Shown here: positions 10,906 through 23,200 of the stretch, one piece after another
Layout of the letters: every line of letters begins with the position of its first letter
Position numbering within the stretch: position 1 is the stretch's first letter
Source of the DNA: Macrocystis pyrifera
Lineage: Eukaryota > Sar > Phaeophyceae > Laminariales > Laminariaceae
Reading direction: 5' to 3'
NCBI GenBank assembly: GCA_031763025.1
Contig: JASSKH010000006.1
Location: 6,011,691 to 6,075,690, forward strand
Length of the DNA: 64,000 nucleotides
Notes under the pieces: generated by a model
The model's database searches: none
The model's input: the letters and a program-made list of their open reading frames with translations, nothing else
Told to the model about the DNA's origin: nothing
Translations under genes and position numbers: made by a program

Positions 10906-11376
10906 TTTTTAATATATAAAATGAAAAGGTTTTCGACATGTTGCACCGTCATATCATTCTCCCTTGTTCGGGTTATTATATATCAATACTCGTAGTATCA
11001 GTGCGCAGAATGATTAGTTAAATTGTCCTGTTGACCCGGGCAGCATCCAGGGGAGCCACTGGCCTATATCCTGGACAACGAATTACATATAGAATACGCG
11101 CGTTCGGCTTATTATAACACTTAAAAATTATGAAATACGTCAGCTGTGAGTTCGACTGATTAAGTAGTTGATACTCAACTTTGCAAGCTGCGTAATACGT
11201 CTCGTCTATATTCCATTTTCACTCAATTCCTTGTCAAGGATATAGGCCAGCGGCTCCCTTGGATGCTGCCCGGGTCAACACGACAATTAACTAAGCATTC
11301 CCCGAACAAGGGAGAATGATATGACGTTGCAACATGTCGAAACCTTTTCATTTTACAAATATTTATATATTGGTTG
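10906..11376. mobile_element. 470-bp foldback element with long inverted arms
   Basis: The left arm (about 10906-11082) and right arm (about 11223-11376) are reverse complements over roughly 150 bases. Shared pairs include TGAAAAGGTTTTCGACATGT with its complement near the right end, ATATCATTCTCCCTTGTTCG, GACCCGGGCAGCATCCA and GGCCTATATCC. The left arm carries an extra block of about 35 bases near 10970-11010. The 140-bp loop has no frame. Ends are AT-rich (AATATATAAA). This fits a foldback or MITE-like non-autonomous DNA transposon. Confidence 0.8.
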
Positions 11377-11784
11377 AGTGTTGTTGAGTTTTGGTATGGT
11401 ATGGTTCTAAATGTGAGTAAGTCTTCCGGTGATGAGCTGCTGCTGTTATTGCTGCTGCTTTGATGCCTAGCTTTTATTTGATATGGCTCGAGGTGGCATC
11501 TAAATCGGGCATCGGTGTTCCTGAAACTATATATGATTTCCTAAACTCTACAAGTTATGTGGATTGTGAAGGTTTGTATAATAAATAAATTGTGTACATC
11601 ATTACTTATTCATAGTTATTGCTGGTATTAGGTCGTTTTATGTATGTGTGTGTTTTTCTAGCCTATTTGACGTTAGGTATAATGTGACGGTATTACATAC
11701 CAGCAAGGAGGGAGGAAGGAACTGGCACGATTTATCGCATACCACCAATGTCTGTCATGTTTCCTGTCCTACTTTTTATTTAAT

Positions 11785-11850
11785 AAATTATGAAATACTC
11801 AGCTCTGAGTTCAATTGATTATTAAGTACTTGATACTTAACTTTTGCAAG
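11785..11850 (+). repeat. Fragment resembling the loop of the foldback element
   Basis: AAATTATGAAATAC, GAGTTC, GATTGATTA-like words and CTTTTGCAAGCTGC match the loop at about 11127-11195 in the same order. It is a solo, diverged piece next to the left LTR-like repeat. Confidence 0.55.
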
Positions 11851-11863
11851 CTGCCTGCCTATC

Positions 11864-12296
11864 TATAAAGGATAACATTGATTGAAACGGTTGGTATACT
11901 TTACATGCGGCAGAACCCCAAAATACCGTTTGTTTCGAGTTCAGCCGAGTTTTTTGTCGGATTTTTTTGTTTTCATCTCATGCTGGGGGTCTTGAGACTT
12001 GACAACTCCGTGATCGATCGGCCGTGCACACGCCCACTCCTTCAGTTATCTTCTCTTATCTTTTCCTTCTCGTCCACGTCCTATCCTGTTGGACAAGACC
12101 GATAATCAACAACGATCATTATGGCCTTGAGCGCTATTTTCTTGCATAGCTGGTTCAGAGAGCTGAATGAAGCTTGAACAACAACCAGTCGGTTGGATAT
12201 GGGCTGAAGCGCTCACGTGTGCAGCGGGCTGCCTTGTCTAACTCACGTGCCGCGCACCTACGCCTACTACAACAGTACGGAGATTCCGTCAAGGGG
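11864..12296 (+). repeat. Left LTR-like direct repeat
   Basis: Shares with 15279-15872, in the same order: TTTACATGCGG, GCTGGGGGTCTTGAGACTTG, CTCCGTGATCGATC, TCCTGTTGGACAAGACCGAT, AGCTTGAACAAC, CAACCAGTCGGTT and GGATTCCGT-like words. Confidence 0.65.
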
Positions 12297-12849
12297 TCTT
12301 GAGCCTTTGGTTCACGTAAGCACTTCAGAGCCGCGAGCCGTCAGCATCATCAAGGAACGATAACAACGGGGGCCGGACAGCTGCTACGTCTCACACAGAG
12401 CTGCGACGATCATCACCATCTCGAGCTGCTTGTACGAAGAAAGACAACGGACAACAAGAAGAAAAATTACAGAGGTGCCACGATCATCACTATTTGAAGT
12501 TGTTTACTGATACAAAGGACTGCAAACAGCTGCCACGATTATCGTCATTTGGAGGTATTGCGACGAACCACGAGCATTCTCTACTGCTGCGCACATGCAT
12601 TAGGTGAACCCAAGCACGGGTATGCTGCTGCTTATATCTCGGAACGGTTGAAATGCTCATTCAAAGTGAGTGACAGGGCGATTACGTTTTCGAATACGAG
12701 TACATTCGGCCCCATTGCGACACATCGAAATATATTGCGTTCGTGTGTACGCTGATCATTGTCCGTCCAGAGGTATTTCACGTACTGGCGAGGTACGTCA
12801 GGCCCAGCCGTCTCTCAAGTAACACCAAGCCGCGGATGACAGAGCCACA

Positions 12850-13545
12850 ACCAGAATATTTTCGCCATCTTCCACTTGACCACCGATAAATTAGCGGCGC
12901 TGTTGGTGACGAAGCACACAGAGGCCGCACGGAGGACTCGCGGCAACGGATCAAAGGCCGTCGGAGAGCTAGAGTCGAAATACCTCAAGATCACAATGAT
13001 GAGACGATAGGTGCAACACAGGAGGCAATCGCGACTACGAGCTTGGCGCCGGGACAAGACCCCAACAACATCAACGAACTCACGCCATTACGCAACCTCC
13101 TGACCGAGATGGAGGGACCTATCACGGGCAGGAGCTTCACCGACATCGTTCTCCAAGGTCTCACGGAGGAATACCGGGACGTCAAGCCGATGACCTGGAA
13201 GGACGCAGACTTCGATCTGCCAAATATTCAGTCTGTACTACGTCACCTACCTGGACGGGCTGTCGACGAACAAAAACGGGAAGGACTACTGGACGTGGCA
13301 CGGCCAATGACAGCATCATCAACATCGCCTGACCCCAGTGCTATTATCTGCCACAAGTGTGGCAAGGCAGGGCATCACAGCAGTAGCGGCTGCGTCTTGG
13401 CTGCCAAGGCCCATGGGAAAGCAACAAGCCCGTCGGCCAGAAGAAGAAATCTGGATCAGGGGCCGTTCTGGGCAGAAGTGGCGCTATGTGCACAAGACGA
13501 CCACGCACAATGACGCCGAGTGCTATGCTCGAGGGGCTCCGCGTC
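12850..13545 (+). pseudogene. Copia-type gag with CCHC zinc knuckle, frameshifted
   Basis: Gag is the nucleocapsid polyprotein that packages retrotransposon RNA. A first segment ends in ELESKYLKI, as in the UBN2 gag domain. A second (13043 onward) reads LRNLLTEMEGPI, DIVLQGLTEEY and DADFDLPNIQS, the usual gag helices. A zinc knuckle CHKCGKAGHHSSSGC lies at 13349-13393 (C-x2-C-x4-H-x5-C). The gag tail HKTTTHNDAECYARGAPRP (about 13486-13545) is in another frame. An expected YLDGLSTNKNG-like stretch near 13245 is also out of frame. At least three frame changes and a TAG near 13008 make it a pseudogene. Confidence 0.8.
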
Positions 13546-13969
13546 CACAGGTGAATAGCACGCACGCGGCTGCTGCGATGGAATCCCGAACCCGCCTCGA
13601 TGACACCGAAAATATAATATCGGTCGTAACATTGACGACGACTTTGACAGGGGCTTTGCATTTCAACTTGCAAAAATACAACAGGGACCGCCAGCCATGG
13701 TGGTGGTCGCCTTACCAACGCGGGGTCACCGGAAGACGTTTCACGCTATCGCTGAAACCAACAGCACTTGGAATTGCCAAAACGACAACTTTCGGAATCG
13801 CTACAGCCCTGTTCGGTAGAACTGCCGGAGCTTCCAGAGTCGCCGCACAAAGAACAGAATCGTGGGGTCAACGAACGAGATTTTTTGGGATCGAGCCACC
13901 GTATCATCTATCCGTTGAGATTGCCGGAGGAGAATGTCTTCTGGAATCACCGCATCGTCATCGATCGTT

Positions 13970-14150
13970 TAGGGCCGCTGGAACATCGTTTCTGGAGTCG
14001 CTGAGCGCTTCTGAGGTCACTGGACATCATCTGGGTCGCTTTAGAGCCGCTGTAACATCGCTTCTGGAGTCGCTGGACATCATCTGGGTCGCTTTAGGGC
14101 TGCTGGAACATCGCTTGTGGGGTCACTGGACATCATCTGAATCGCTGGGA
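13970..14150 (+). repeat. 53-bp tandem repeat
   Basis: Three units of CGCTTTAG-GCCGCTG-AACATCGCTTCTGG-GTCGCTGGACATCATCTGGGT, with starts at 14037 and 14090 exactly 53 bases apart and a diverged first unit near 13970. It lies inside the retrotransposon remnant downstream of gag. Confidence 0.8.
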
Positions 14151-15099
14151 GACACACATGCATCGCGGGGTCGCATCCATTTAACGCGACGATTTAGTTG
14201 CCTCGTAGCACGTAGCACCAGACGTCTCATTTGTGTGAGAGGGTCACAGAAACGTGGGCCGTGTGCTGGTCTATTTGTGCAAGATTTGCTTTGTAGAAGC
14301 ACCACAAGACTTTTTTGTACGTGGGGGCGACAGAAACGTGGTAGACTGCTGCATTGTTATTTCTTGGTAAAAAAACTGATGATTGCAATACTGTTTATTC
14401 TCGAGATGCAGTTGTGCGTTTTTCGCAGCAATACGTCTTGTCTCTCTCCAACACCGGCCAGTCTTGAACTGTTCAGTCACCCTTCGGGCAGTGCAACCCC
14501 ATGGCATTGTAATTTTTGTTACAGAGACAAAGTATGATGGTTGACACTGCTGTGCGGCTGGTATTCTTTCAGAAGTAAAACCTACGGCCAGTAACGGCGC
14601 GTAGTAATTAGCGTACAAAGTAACATGGTGCCGAGTATGTATGTCTGGTATGTGTATAGTGAGACCCGCGAGGGTTGCAAGGTCTGCATGATTTTTTTGC
14701 GGTTTGCCTGCTCGTCCATGCCTCAAACTTGTCACAGCAGTAGTATGCCTTTGTATGTTGCCAGGTTATGTGTGTTATTGCACTAGCTGTACAAGGGTTG
14801 GTCACCATCATAAGCGATGCAGGGACAACGGTTGATGTTGTTGCGACGCCGCAAAGGTTGAGACATAGCAACGGATGTACACGCGCAAAATATGCAGACA
14901 AGTAGTACAGAGAGGTACATAGACCAAGTAACGAGAGTTGCAGCTTTCGAAAAGACATAGAGGAGTAGGCTATGATGCTTGCAGTAAGAATCAGGCAAGA
15001 GGATATGAGAATATATTAGTATGTAATAGTTATTGGGGAATCCAATTCGATAAATGAATGCAGCAAGTCTGATTGTGTCACCTCCATCGGGGGGGCGTA

Positions 15100-15872
15100 T
15101 TAAGGATAGCTATCATGTCACCCAGCAGTAGCCAGTAGTCTATACCGAGCCGCCAATCGGTAACATAGTCACCTAGTCCACAGCAGCAGTACGAAGTTCT
15201 ACGGCAGTACAAGTATTGCGGTATATTCAATGCCGTTGTAGTTGTGTGCGGTGGATTTCCGTTGGATCAGTTATCCCGGGTTTACATGCGGTACAACCCC
15301 CACATACCGTTTGGAGTGTAGCCGAGCTTTTTGCTGGAGTTTAAGTTTTCACCGCATGCTGGGGGTCTTGAGACTTGAGAGCTCCGTGATCGATCTACCG
15401 TGCACACACACCCTCCCTTCTCTTATCTTCTCTCCTCTTCTCCTCGTCCTCATCCTGTCCTGTTGGACAAGACCGATAATCCACAGTGCTTTTGAGCGCG
15501 ATTTTCTTTCGTATGTTTTTCTTCTGAGGGCTGATCCGTGCAGCAAGTGGTTTGACACCCTTTTTCGTTTGGCAACAACACATCTTTGAGTGCAGTGTGA
15601 GGTGCTGGTGTCACGCCGTGAAGCGCCAAGCCCGCGTACCGATGCGTTTGTAAAGCGGCAGGGCTTGTGTACAATATGAGTGCGTGGCGCGACTTGACGC
15701 ATTTGTTTCCTTGTTGGGCGTTGGTAGACGCGAGGTTGTTGCCCGAGAGCTGAAGCTTGAACAACCAGTCGGTTCGACACCGACAAAGTGCTTGCCTCTG
15801 CGGCGGGCTGCATGATCTAACCCAGGAATATGCACACGCGCATACTGCGGGGATTCCGTGAGGAGGTGGTAC
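15100..15872 (+). repeat. Right LTR-like direct repeat
   Basis: Partner of 11864-12296. It carries an extra block of about 190 bases (15545-15735) that the left copy lacks. The minus-strand frames here are byproducts. Confidence 0.6.
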
Positions 15873-16261
15873 TGTACAACCAGGTAAAATAATGATGAAA
15901 ATATACCACACATATGTTTTAGTCTTTCGTCCTGTAATCACGAATCACGACGCTCCGGTTGGTTTTCCGCTCTTACTCACTCCTGGGGGTGTGGTGTGTC
16001 GTTTCCTCTTTTTCAGGGGCGCCAACCCACATGCCCATACCATCCTGTTGACGTGTAAAATATAGTACACACCCCACCTGACCTCCATTGCCGGGGATGC
16101 CTAATTTTAATAGACCCCATCCCAGCGAACCTGTGTAGCAAGCTTTTATCGACAATGTTTTTTCCCCTTTGAGTACCGCAACGTACAGAAACGCATAGTC
16201 AATTCTAATCCCAGGTGACGCTTCCCCGAAACGGGCGTGCCGTCGTTAAGGGTTTAACCCT

Positions 16262-16332
16262 TTTAGGACCGCAGTCCCGTCTTGGGGACAAACTGCTTAA
16301 AACTTGAGTGGATTGTCCCTAAAACGGGACTT
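16262..16332. mobile_element. Tiny inverted-repeat element, copy 1
   Basis: GCAGTCCCGTCTTGGGGACA and TGTCCCTAAAACGGGACT face each other about 25 bases apart and can form a stem. A related unit lies at 16640-16712, and a third version (TCTCCAAAACGGGACTGCAG) at 61308-61360. A very short MITE-like family is likely. Confidence 0.5.
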
Positions 16333-16639
16333 CTACCATGAGGGGTTACAAGGTACAGGTTTCCGAAGCAATGAATCGTTCAGGACTGTTGGACGGATCA
16401 TGTGGCGTAGCCTATTCGTTGTTGCAGACACACACCTCTCCGATTCAGTTGTATAGTCAATCTACATTATTGTTGACAGGCAAACCCCGGAATGTGATCG
16501 AAATACTCGTGCATGTTATACGAAGGTCATGTTAATCGAGTAATCCAAGTTGTGGTCAATACCTTGTACTTATCGACTCGTCGCCGTTGACATATACCAG
16601 GTATTACGTAAGAGGGTAGGGGTGAATGAACGTGATAAA

Positions 16640-16712
16640 CACTTTTAGGGCTGCAGTCCCGTCTTGGGCACAAAGCACTCTAATTCTAAGTAGTGTGTCC
16701 CCGAAAAGGGAA
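16640..16712. mobile_element. Tiny inverted-repeat element, copy 2
   Basis: TTTTAGGGCTGCAGTCCCGT and GGGCACAAAG on the left, TGTGTCCCCGAAAAGGGA and TGCAGTCC on the right. It is the same architecture as 16262-16332, 380 bases away. Confidence 0.5.
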
Positions 16713-17032
16713 TGCAGTCCTATATGGGTCGAATGATGACCTGAGCTAGTGTGGATTGATTACTGTAGTTTTTTACCGAGGGGACACATATCTCCTAACT
16801 GAGCCCCTATCTGGCGTGTACCTGGTATGATGGTGTGCCCAAGTTCATGTTGAGAAAACAAACGAGCACCGAGTTATTAGCAGCCGAGTTGGTAACTGTT
16901 GCGTACATAGAACGTGCACTTCACTCACACGAGTCAGGGGCGCAACTCCCATGTCTAGGTCGGGGGTGGGTCTCAAAAGCAGATACATGCAGTAGATCTC
17001 TAGGCGATAGCTGCTTCTCATACCCCAGACCA

Positions 17033-17044
17033 TATACTATAAAC
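17033..17044 (+). promoter_or_regulatory. Possible TATA box of the transporter gene
   Basis: TATACTATAAAC lies 179 bases upstream of the ATG chosen for the transporter. No in-frame ATG lies between them, so a transcript starting about 30 bases downstream would first read that ATG in frame. This is inference from position and sequence only. Confidence 0.35.
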
Positions 17045-17222
17045 ACGGTTGCGTAATACATTGCTCAACAACACGACGACTGATTTAGGACCTCCATCGC
17101 CCTTTGACTTATCTTTGCGCGTGGATTTGGCACACCTAGGAACGGGCCGCTGCTGGTTTGACCTCCCAGCATCTCTGTGCATTGAGGCCCGTCGCGACGT
17201 GCGTCTGGTGACCGGGATCATC

Positions 17223-20200
17223 ATGGCTCCATTTCCGTATTTTCCACTTGCCGCGATCGTCGCTAGTCTCGTCAGCCAACAGGTCGTCCAAATGAGTGTG
17301 TTCGCCTACGCCCCATTCATGGTGGAATTCGTGGGAGTTGTCGATGATAGCGACGAGGCCGGTGAGACGCCAATAGAGGGTAGACCCTTGCCCGATTTTG
17401 ACTTCGTGGTAATCGGTTCGCAACTCGGACACATCATGGATGGATCCCCTGCTTGGTGATCTTCATATTTTAGGGTAGACACATTACGTCCTGATATGGA
17501 GGACCTAGCTCGTGCTGCCGGGTGGGGTGTAGTGTCTTAGTCAATCGCTCGTGCATAGTGGATCACCTCGACGTTTTGGCTATTGGATCACACCAACTTT
17601 CAGGGTTAATGGATAACCGCGGGTAGTGGAAATTCTGAAGCAAAAATGACCCGCCTACTAGAGGGCACGGAACAATATTCTTGCAGAACCGCCCAAATCA
17701 ATATATACGGGCGGGCAAAAAACGCTCACAAAGGGACACGTGTTTGTACCATACAGGGCATGCTTCCCGGGTTGGATCTGTACGAAAGACCCTAAACAAT
17801 ATATCATAGCGGGAGCTTAGGATCTACTAATACATTGTCTAGATCCTGACCTGTCCGATCTCTCAACGGTTTGGATATGTTGTGGTTATAAGCGGCGAAG
17901 AACTGTGAGAGGTGTGTGTCCGCATGGGCTCCTTCCGCGGCATTCACTTCGCTTTTCCGTATGGTTATTTCGGTACAATGTTTGTTTTTATTTTCCCCTA
18001 CCCTGGTATATTATTTTCGGGCTTCTTGTATCTCTCGTTCCTAGAAGTAACTCAAATCCGGGGTCACATGGCAGACTCGCCTCCCCCGTCCCCAAGGCGG
18101 CCCGTGCCATCACTGTTATCGCGAGGAGTAGCCCTTTTTTCGCTCGTCGACTCCCGTCGAACTGTTTGCAGCAATGCTTACGTAGCATAGTACTGTAAGA
18201 ACTAATGAAAAAACGCACCCCGGTATTGTTGAAGATGAAAAAGCTAAACTAGTGACTACAAGGACAAGAAGAATCGATGCTGAGCGTGAGCAGAACAAGC
18301 ATCGTTCTGCAATGAAGTCAAGTAACTTCGAAACTTTTTGCCCCCTCCAAAAAAGGCCTAAAACAATTGCAAGCCTGGCCGAATTCCGCCAATCTCAGCT
18401 ATGTTAAACAGAACCATGCGCATATTCTGCAACGTACATATATTCTTTGGGAAACTGAGCTAGACCAGAATGAGTCAACGAGACCACCCGTTGCATCTCT
18501 CATGTTTAAGTTGGACGGTGTGGTGATGCAGACTGGAATGTCCCAGAATAACATAAGTGACAAACAAAATTTTACATCAGTATTTGTGCCCATAGTACCA
18601 CGAGGTATTCATATTGCGCAAGTAATCGCGAACCAATTAATCTAGGTAGCTTAGCCGAATTTGTGATAAATTAAGCTTTAGGAAACATCAACCAAGTCGG
18701 AAAAAAGGTATAAAACGTCAAATGTCTGTGTTCCTTATGAATGAAGCGAGAGACTGGTTTTACTACAAACGCCCACGGCGGGTTTCTGAGCCTTGAAACG
18801 CTCAAATCATGTTTTGAAACGACATACATACATAATCGCACGATAAATGCACGCTGGGTGCAGGTAATTGTGTTGCGGTATGTTTTGGCTAGGTTGACGA
18901 TATCTACCGCGAGGTGAATGGTATTGTCCCATAGAACGCCGCAGGATGACGCGTTGGGTGGCTGAGTTCGCGACGCGGAGGAATCACAATGCCGTTAGGG
19001 TCAATAAGTGAGACAGTGGCTGACTCATATCTGGCGATATGACGTAGCAAATGGAGCGTACTTTCCTGCGCGATTTCGAAGCTGTTGTCCGCTTCGCCTT
19101 GAAGTTGCTATCTTTTTATTATTTACTTGATTGCGCTTTGTCGACACGGAGATGCCCTTCTAGAAATACTGCGTCGAACCACAACACAATGCTGCTGAGC
19201 TGAGTACGGTGTGTATATATTACGGCTGGCGTGTTTTGCGCTAGTCACAGGTGCTGTGTGCGTACCGGTATAAGTAATCTCATCTGGAGGGAGAAAACGT
19301 GGTTGATAAGAGCTCCGTGGCATTGCATAGTTTTTATGTCGGAAGCTCGGTTGTGTTTTCACGGTGATATCTCGACGGTTGACAAACCTTGCGCCGTACA
19401 ACGAGTACAACCGCGCTTGCCTGTCACCTTGATCGAATCTTCTATTTCCTTCTGAACCGCAGAGGAGTGGTGAACGTGATGCGCCGCTCGTCTCTAGCTT
19501 GATGATCGCGACTACCTGCTACGTGCCCCGCACGCGTGGCTTAGCGTGATGTTCTCACAACTGACGACAAAACTTCCCCCACGACATCCTCTCGGCCCCA
19601 CACACCAGGATACTACGCGGGTCTGCTTTCTTCGGCCTTTATGACCGGTCGTCTGTTCTCCTCCCACTTCTGGGGTCTGGTTTCGGACCGTTACGGCAGC
19701 CGCTTTGTCATAGTTGTCGCCCTGCTGTCGACCGTGGTACTATCCGTCGCCTTCGGGTTTTCGACATCATTTACAGCGGCTTATATATTCAGGTGAGGTT
19801 GTGAATGGGTAAGGGTTTAGGCGAAACCTCGGTGCACATAGCATTTTACGTGCCGCTGAAACATGATTGTGTGACATACCACTGTGTGCGTCAGTGGACG
19901 ATTCACAGGAGCAGCATCGATGTGTCTCGGGTTTTCAAGGCGAGCGTGGTTAATAGCGGACTAACGATCTACTTGACCTCTGGATACCTCAGAAAATAGA
20001 ATATCTGCCACGCTAATGGCTGCAGATTCTGCTACATACACCAAGGTTGCCATAAAAACAATTACGAATATATAAAACGAGTGACATCCCCTAGATAAGA
20101 TTTACTGTCGCTGCAGCGGAGGGTGGCGGGACCCTACCGGTGGCGGTACAAGCAACGGTACGATTGTTCTCTGTTCTTGTATACGCGGCGGAATCATATT

Positions 20201-23200
20201 ATACGGTTGAAAGCAAGATATTTCCTGCTCGATCCGCTGACCCTCGTGACCATCGTGCTTACAATGCCGAACCCTTTGTGGGGAGCGATTATTAGAGATA
20301 TTACTGGAATAATCTGGTAGTATGCGGTTCAAGAGTGGGATCCTGAAGAGATCCAATAGTGACCAATAAGATGGTCATTGCAAAGCCAGTGAGGTTATGC
20401 AGGACACCAAGTACAATGTCGTACCTGGTGTCTACTGCGTCGTAAGTGGCTTAACTACTGTCGCTGCTGAGGATCTACGTATGAAACGACACTAAACCAA
20501 GTAACACATACTATGCAGAATACTGGGTAGGTTGTCGTATGTGGTTCGATTGTTCGGTGTGTCACAGCCATAGATATTACCGTATACGGAATCAGTAAAG
20601 GTACGGGTGTGTCATTACCTGACGAAGGTCGTCGTAGGAGGTATATGTATCTGTTTGAGATCATCAAGGTTGGAAGGACAACGGGAGCGTTTGCACACCC
20701 ACTCGTTCACTCTACTTTTGCTCACCATCAGCTTCCAGCAGAGCAAATTAATCAACACTGTGACTGGGGTCACCACACCATATTCTTCTCTTCCATTGAA
20801 GCTTCTCGTACAAGTCACCTGGCAGTCACTACGTTTCCCTCGAACATCGACTGTGTATTGACCGGCCATCGGCAATCGAGTCTAGGCGTACACATCAGCT
20901 ACGATCTGGTGCACACGCCAATCGTCATACCTAATAGTGATGGTATACTTTTCGTGGAGGGTGTTCATGACGCGGGTGGTGTACGCGATACATTGACGTT
21001 CGACTCTTTACCGCACGAGCCCTGGTAAAACGCCGCGCGGTGCGCATACAACTGCGCCCGGCTTAATGTACCGCACAGCCCGAAATCCACGTCAAAACAC
21101 GGACGGGACGACAAATACTTACGGTTCTAACCTACCCACCAGGTTTCTCCTCGGACTATTCAGCGGCACAATCGTGGCAGCGAAAGCTCTCGTGTCCGAA
21201 GTGTGCGCCAAGGAGCACCAAGCAGTGGGGATGGGCTTCGTGATGGGTAAGTTGCCTTGCCCGCATCGTATGCGCATAGGTTCGGCAATGGGCGTTATAG
21301 GATGAACCCACACGCCAATCCATGGCAATCCCTTGCATGGAAAACCCGAAATGTGAGTAACACAACGCGCTGTGTACAGCAAACAGGTTCGAATGGCTAA
21401 ATGAAGGACGGGCCGATTCTAAGGACATAAACGCCAATCGTATTTTGAAATGACATATCATTTGGCCTACCAAAATATATTCAGGGCCCAGTTATTATGT
21501 GATTTCGGCACAAATCATTGGAGTACGTCCCGGTTTTGTCGTCAGATATCACTATTGGTGAGAGCTATTGCTGCGGAATATAGTTCGGGCAAACCCCACC
21601 GAGCATTTCGACCTATGTGCATTGGAGACAGCGATTGCTCATTCAACGGCTTTCCTGCGGTGCAGCCGCCGCGCAACTTGTCTGTCCAATGCAGCGGTCG
21701 TTGGCTGGTCGCGCGTCGTTCCCTGTGGTTCTCACAGGAAATTTCAGAGGGTGGTTGTGGCCCCCCTCCGGTGATGGCGTCATGGAAACCAAATGAGTAT
21801 GGGGGGGGGGATTGAAAAGTAAATAAAAGTATCATATTAATAGTTTGCTCCGTCACTCTCGGAAACGTTGGCACAACTTCTTTCGATCCCCATGCCCGCG
21901 AGTTCCATATCCGTGGCTTAAACGACAACGTCACTAGCTCCCAACAAGACCGGTAAAGCGAGCATGTCTAACGATACCACTCGTAATCAACCCCCCATCT
22001 CCCCCACCCACCCCCCCTCCCCCGCGCGCGCGTACCATGGTTACCCTCGTTGTGACGTTTTAAAACGTTACACTAAGACCAGCTGGCTGGGCGCTCGGAG
22101 CGATATTGGGGCCTGGCGTTGGCGGAATCATGTCGGAGCCGGCGATACACCACCCACAGACCTTCTCAAGCGATGGAATATTCGGGAGGTATTTGCTGTG
22201 AAATTGAAGCGGGCTGTTGTTGTCGCCGCTTGTCGTGGAAGTTTGATGAGGCCTGTGTTTCTCACCATGCTGATATAGATTTGTCGCATATTCGTTGACA
22301 CCGGTTGGTGCCTCGCAATGCTGCCCCGCTATAGGCTCAATCAACGTGATCCAAGTGCGAACCGGATGGCCCACTTATCGTGCTCGCTGCCCGCTCAAAC
22401 CAACGCGGAAAAGCTTGGAGCAGAGGGGGGGTGGCGTTGACACATGAGTCGGTTGTCCTGTTTTACGACCTACCGGCACGCACGTGTGAAGCGAGTGCTG
22501 AAATCCGTTTCGGTTTTGCATCGTCTCGACTATTAGCACAGTCCTCTGCAAAACGTTACAAATGTCGGACAAACAACGATCCAGATGTAATAGATCCTAA
22601 CCTGCCGTGAGGAGATGTTGTACACGACCTGTATACAGCACAATAGACTATGCAGCGTTTACGGCTTCCACTCAGAAACACGAGCTACTGTACAGTAGTT
22701 CAACACACATCAATATTTTACGGGTCATCCCACGGTAGGGCTGTTGAACCGTTTTCCTTTCAGAGGCAACTTTTCAGACCGGTTTTGAGCTCCTCGAGCG
22801 AGAAACTACTATACCGGTAGTACGATACCCTTACTGCTTGAGAATTTTTTCTTTAAAGGGCTATAGCGCACAGAAAAATGGCGGCCAAGTTACGCAAGCA
22901 AACGTCTTCGAAAGTCGTGTTTCGGGTGAGATATATTGAACTCTTCGTGCGACGAGCTTCGACAGAAAGGCACCACCCCGACCTCCGTGGGTTGTGCTCC
23001 TCTCCGCCCTGAAAGATCTACAACAGCAGATGACTCATCCCACGGCATAGAGGGTGCTGCTGGTGTATCATTTTCTGCGCCCCTTACCCGAGGAGCTCAA
23101 CATCTCTCATCACCCGAAACATGTCTTCGAAGAAGTCTAGATCGCGCAACCCGATCAATACGTCCATGAGCTAGTAATAGTAATAGTACTACAGTAAAAC

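Larger units (their letters stand above)
11864..15872 (+). mobile_element. Gutted Copia-like LTR retrotransposon
   Basis: Two diverged direct repeats (about 11864-12296 and 15100-15872) enclose a gag remnant in the same orientation. A G7 run at about 15093-15099, just before the right repeat, could be the polypurine tract. I find no protease, integrase or reverse transcriptase between gag and the right repeat, so the element has lost pol or was non-autonomous. Repeat ends are not clean TG...CA, and I could not place a primer-binding site. The LTR reading is therefore an inference from gag plus direct repeats. Confidence 0.55.
15873..17032. other. Upstream region of the transporter, no gene seen
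   Basis: Apart from the two tiny inverted-repeat elements, no open frame is persuasive. A motif TACCAGGTA/TACCTGGTA occurs at about 16595 and 16819. Confidence 0.5.

Noticed and set aside
13338-14537. 399-codon plus frame as a complete gene
   Set aside because: Only its first part matches gag. The rest runs through a 53-bp tandem repeat and has no conserved domain.
17905-18198. Plus-strand frames of 92-97 codons with a hydrophobic start
   Set aside because: They lie inside intron 1 of the transporter, are in the wrong phase for it, and show no family motif.
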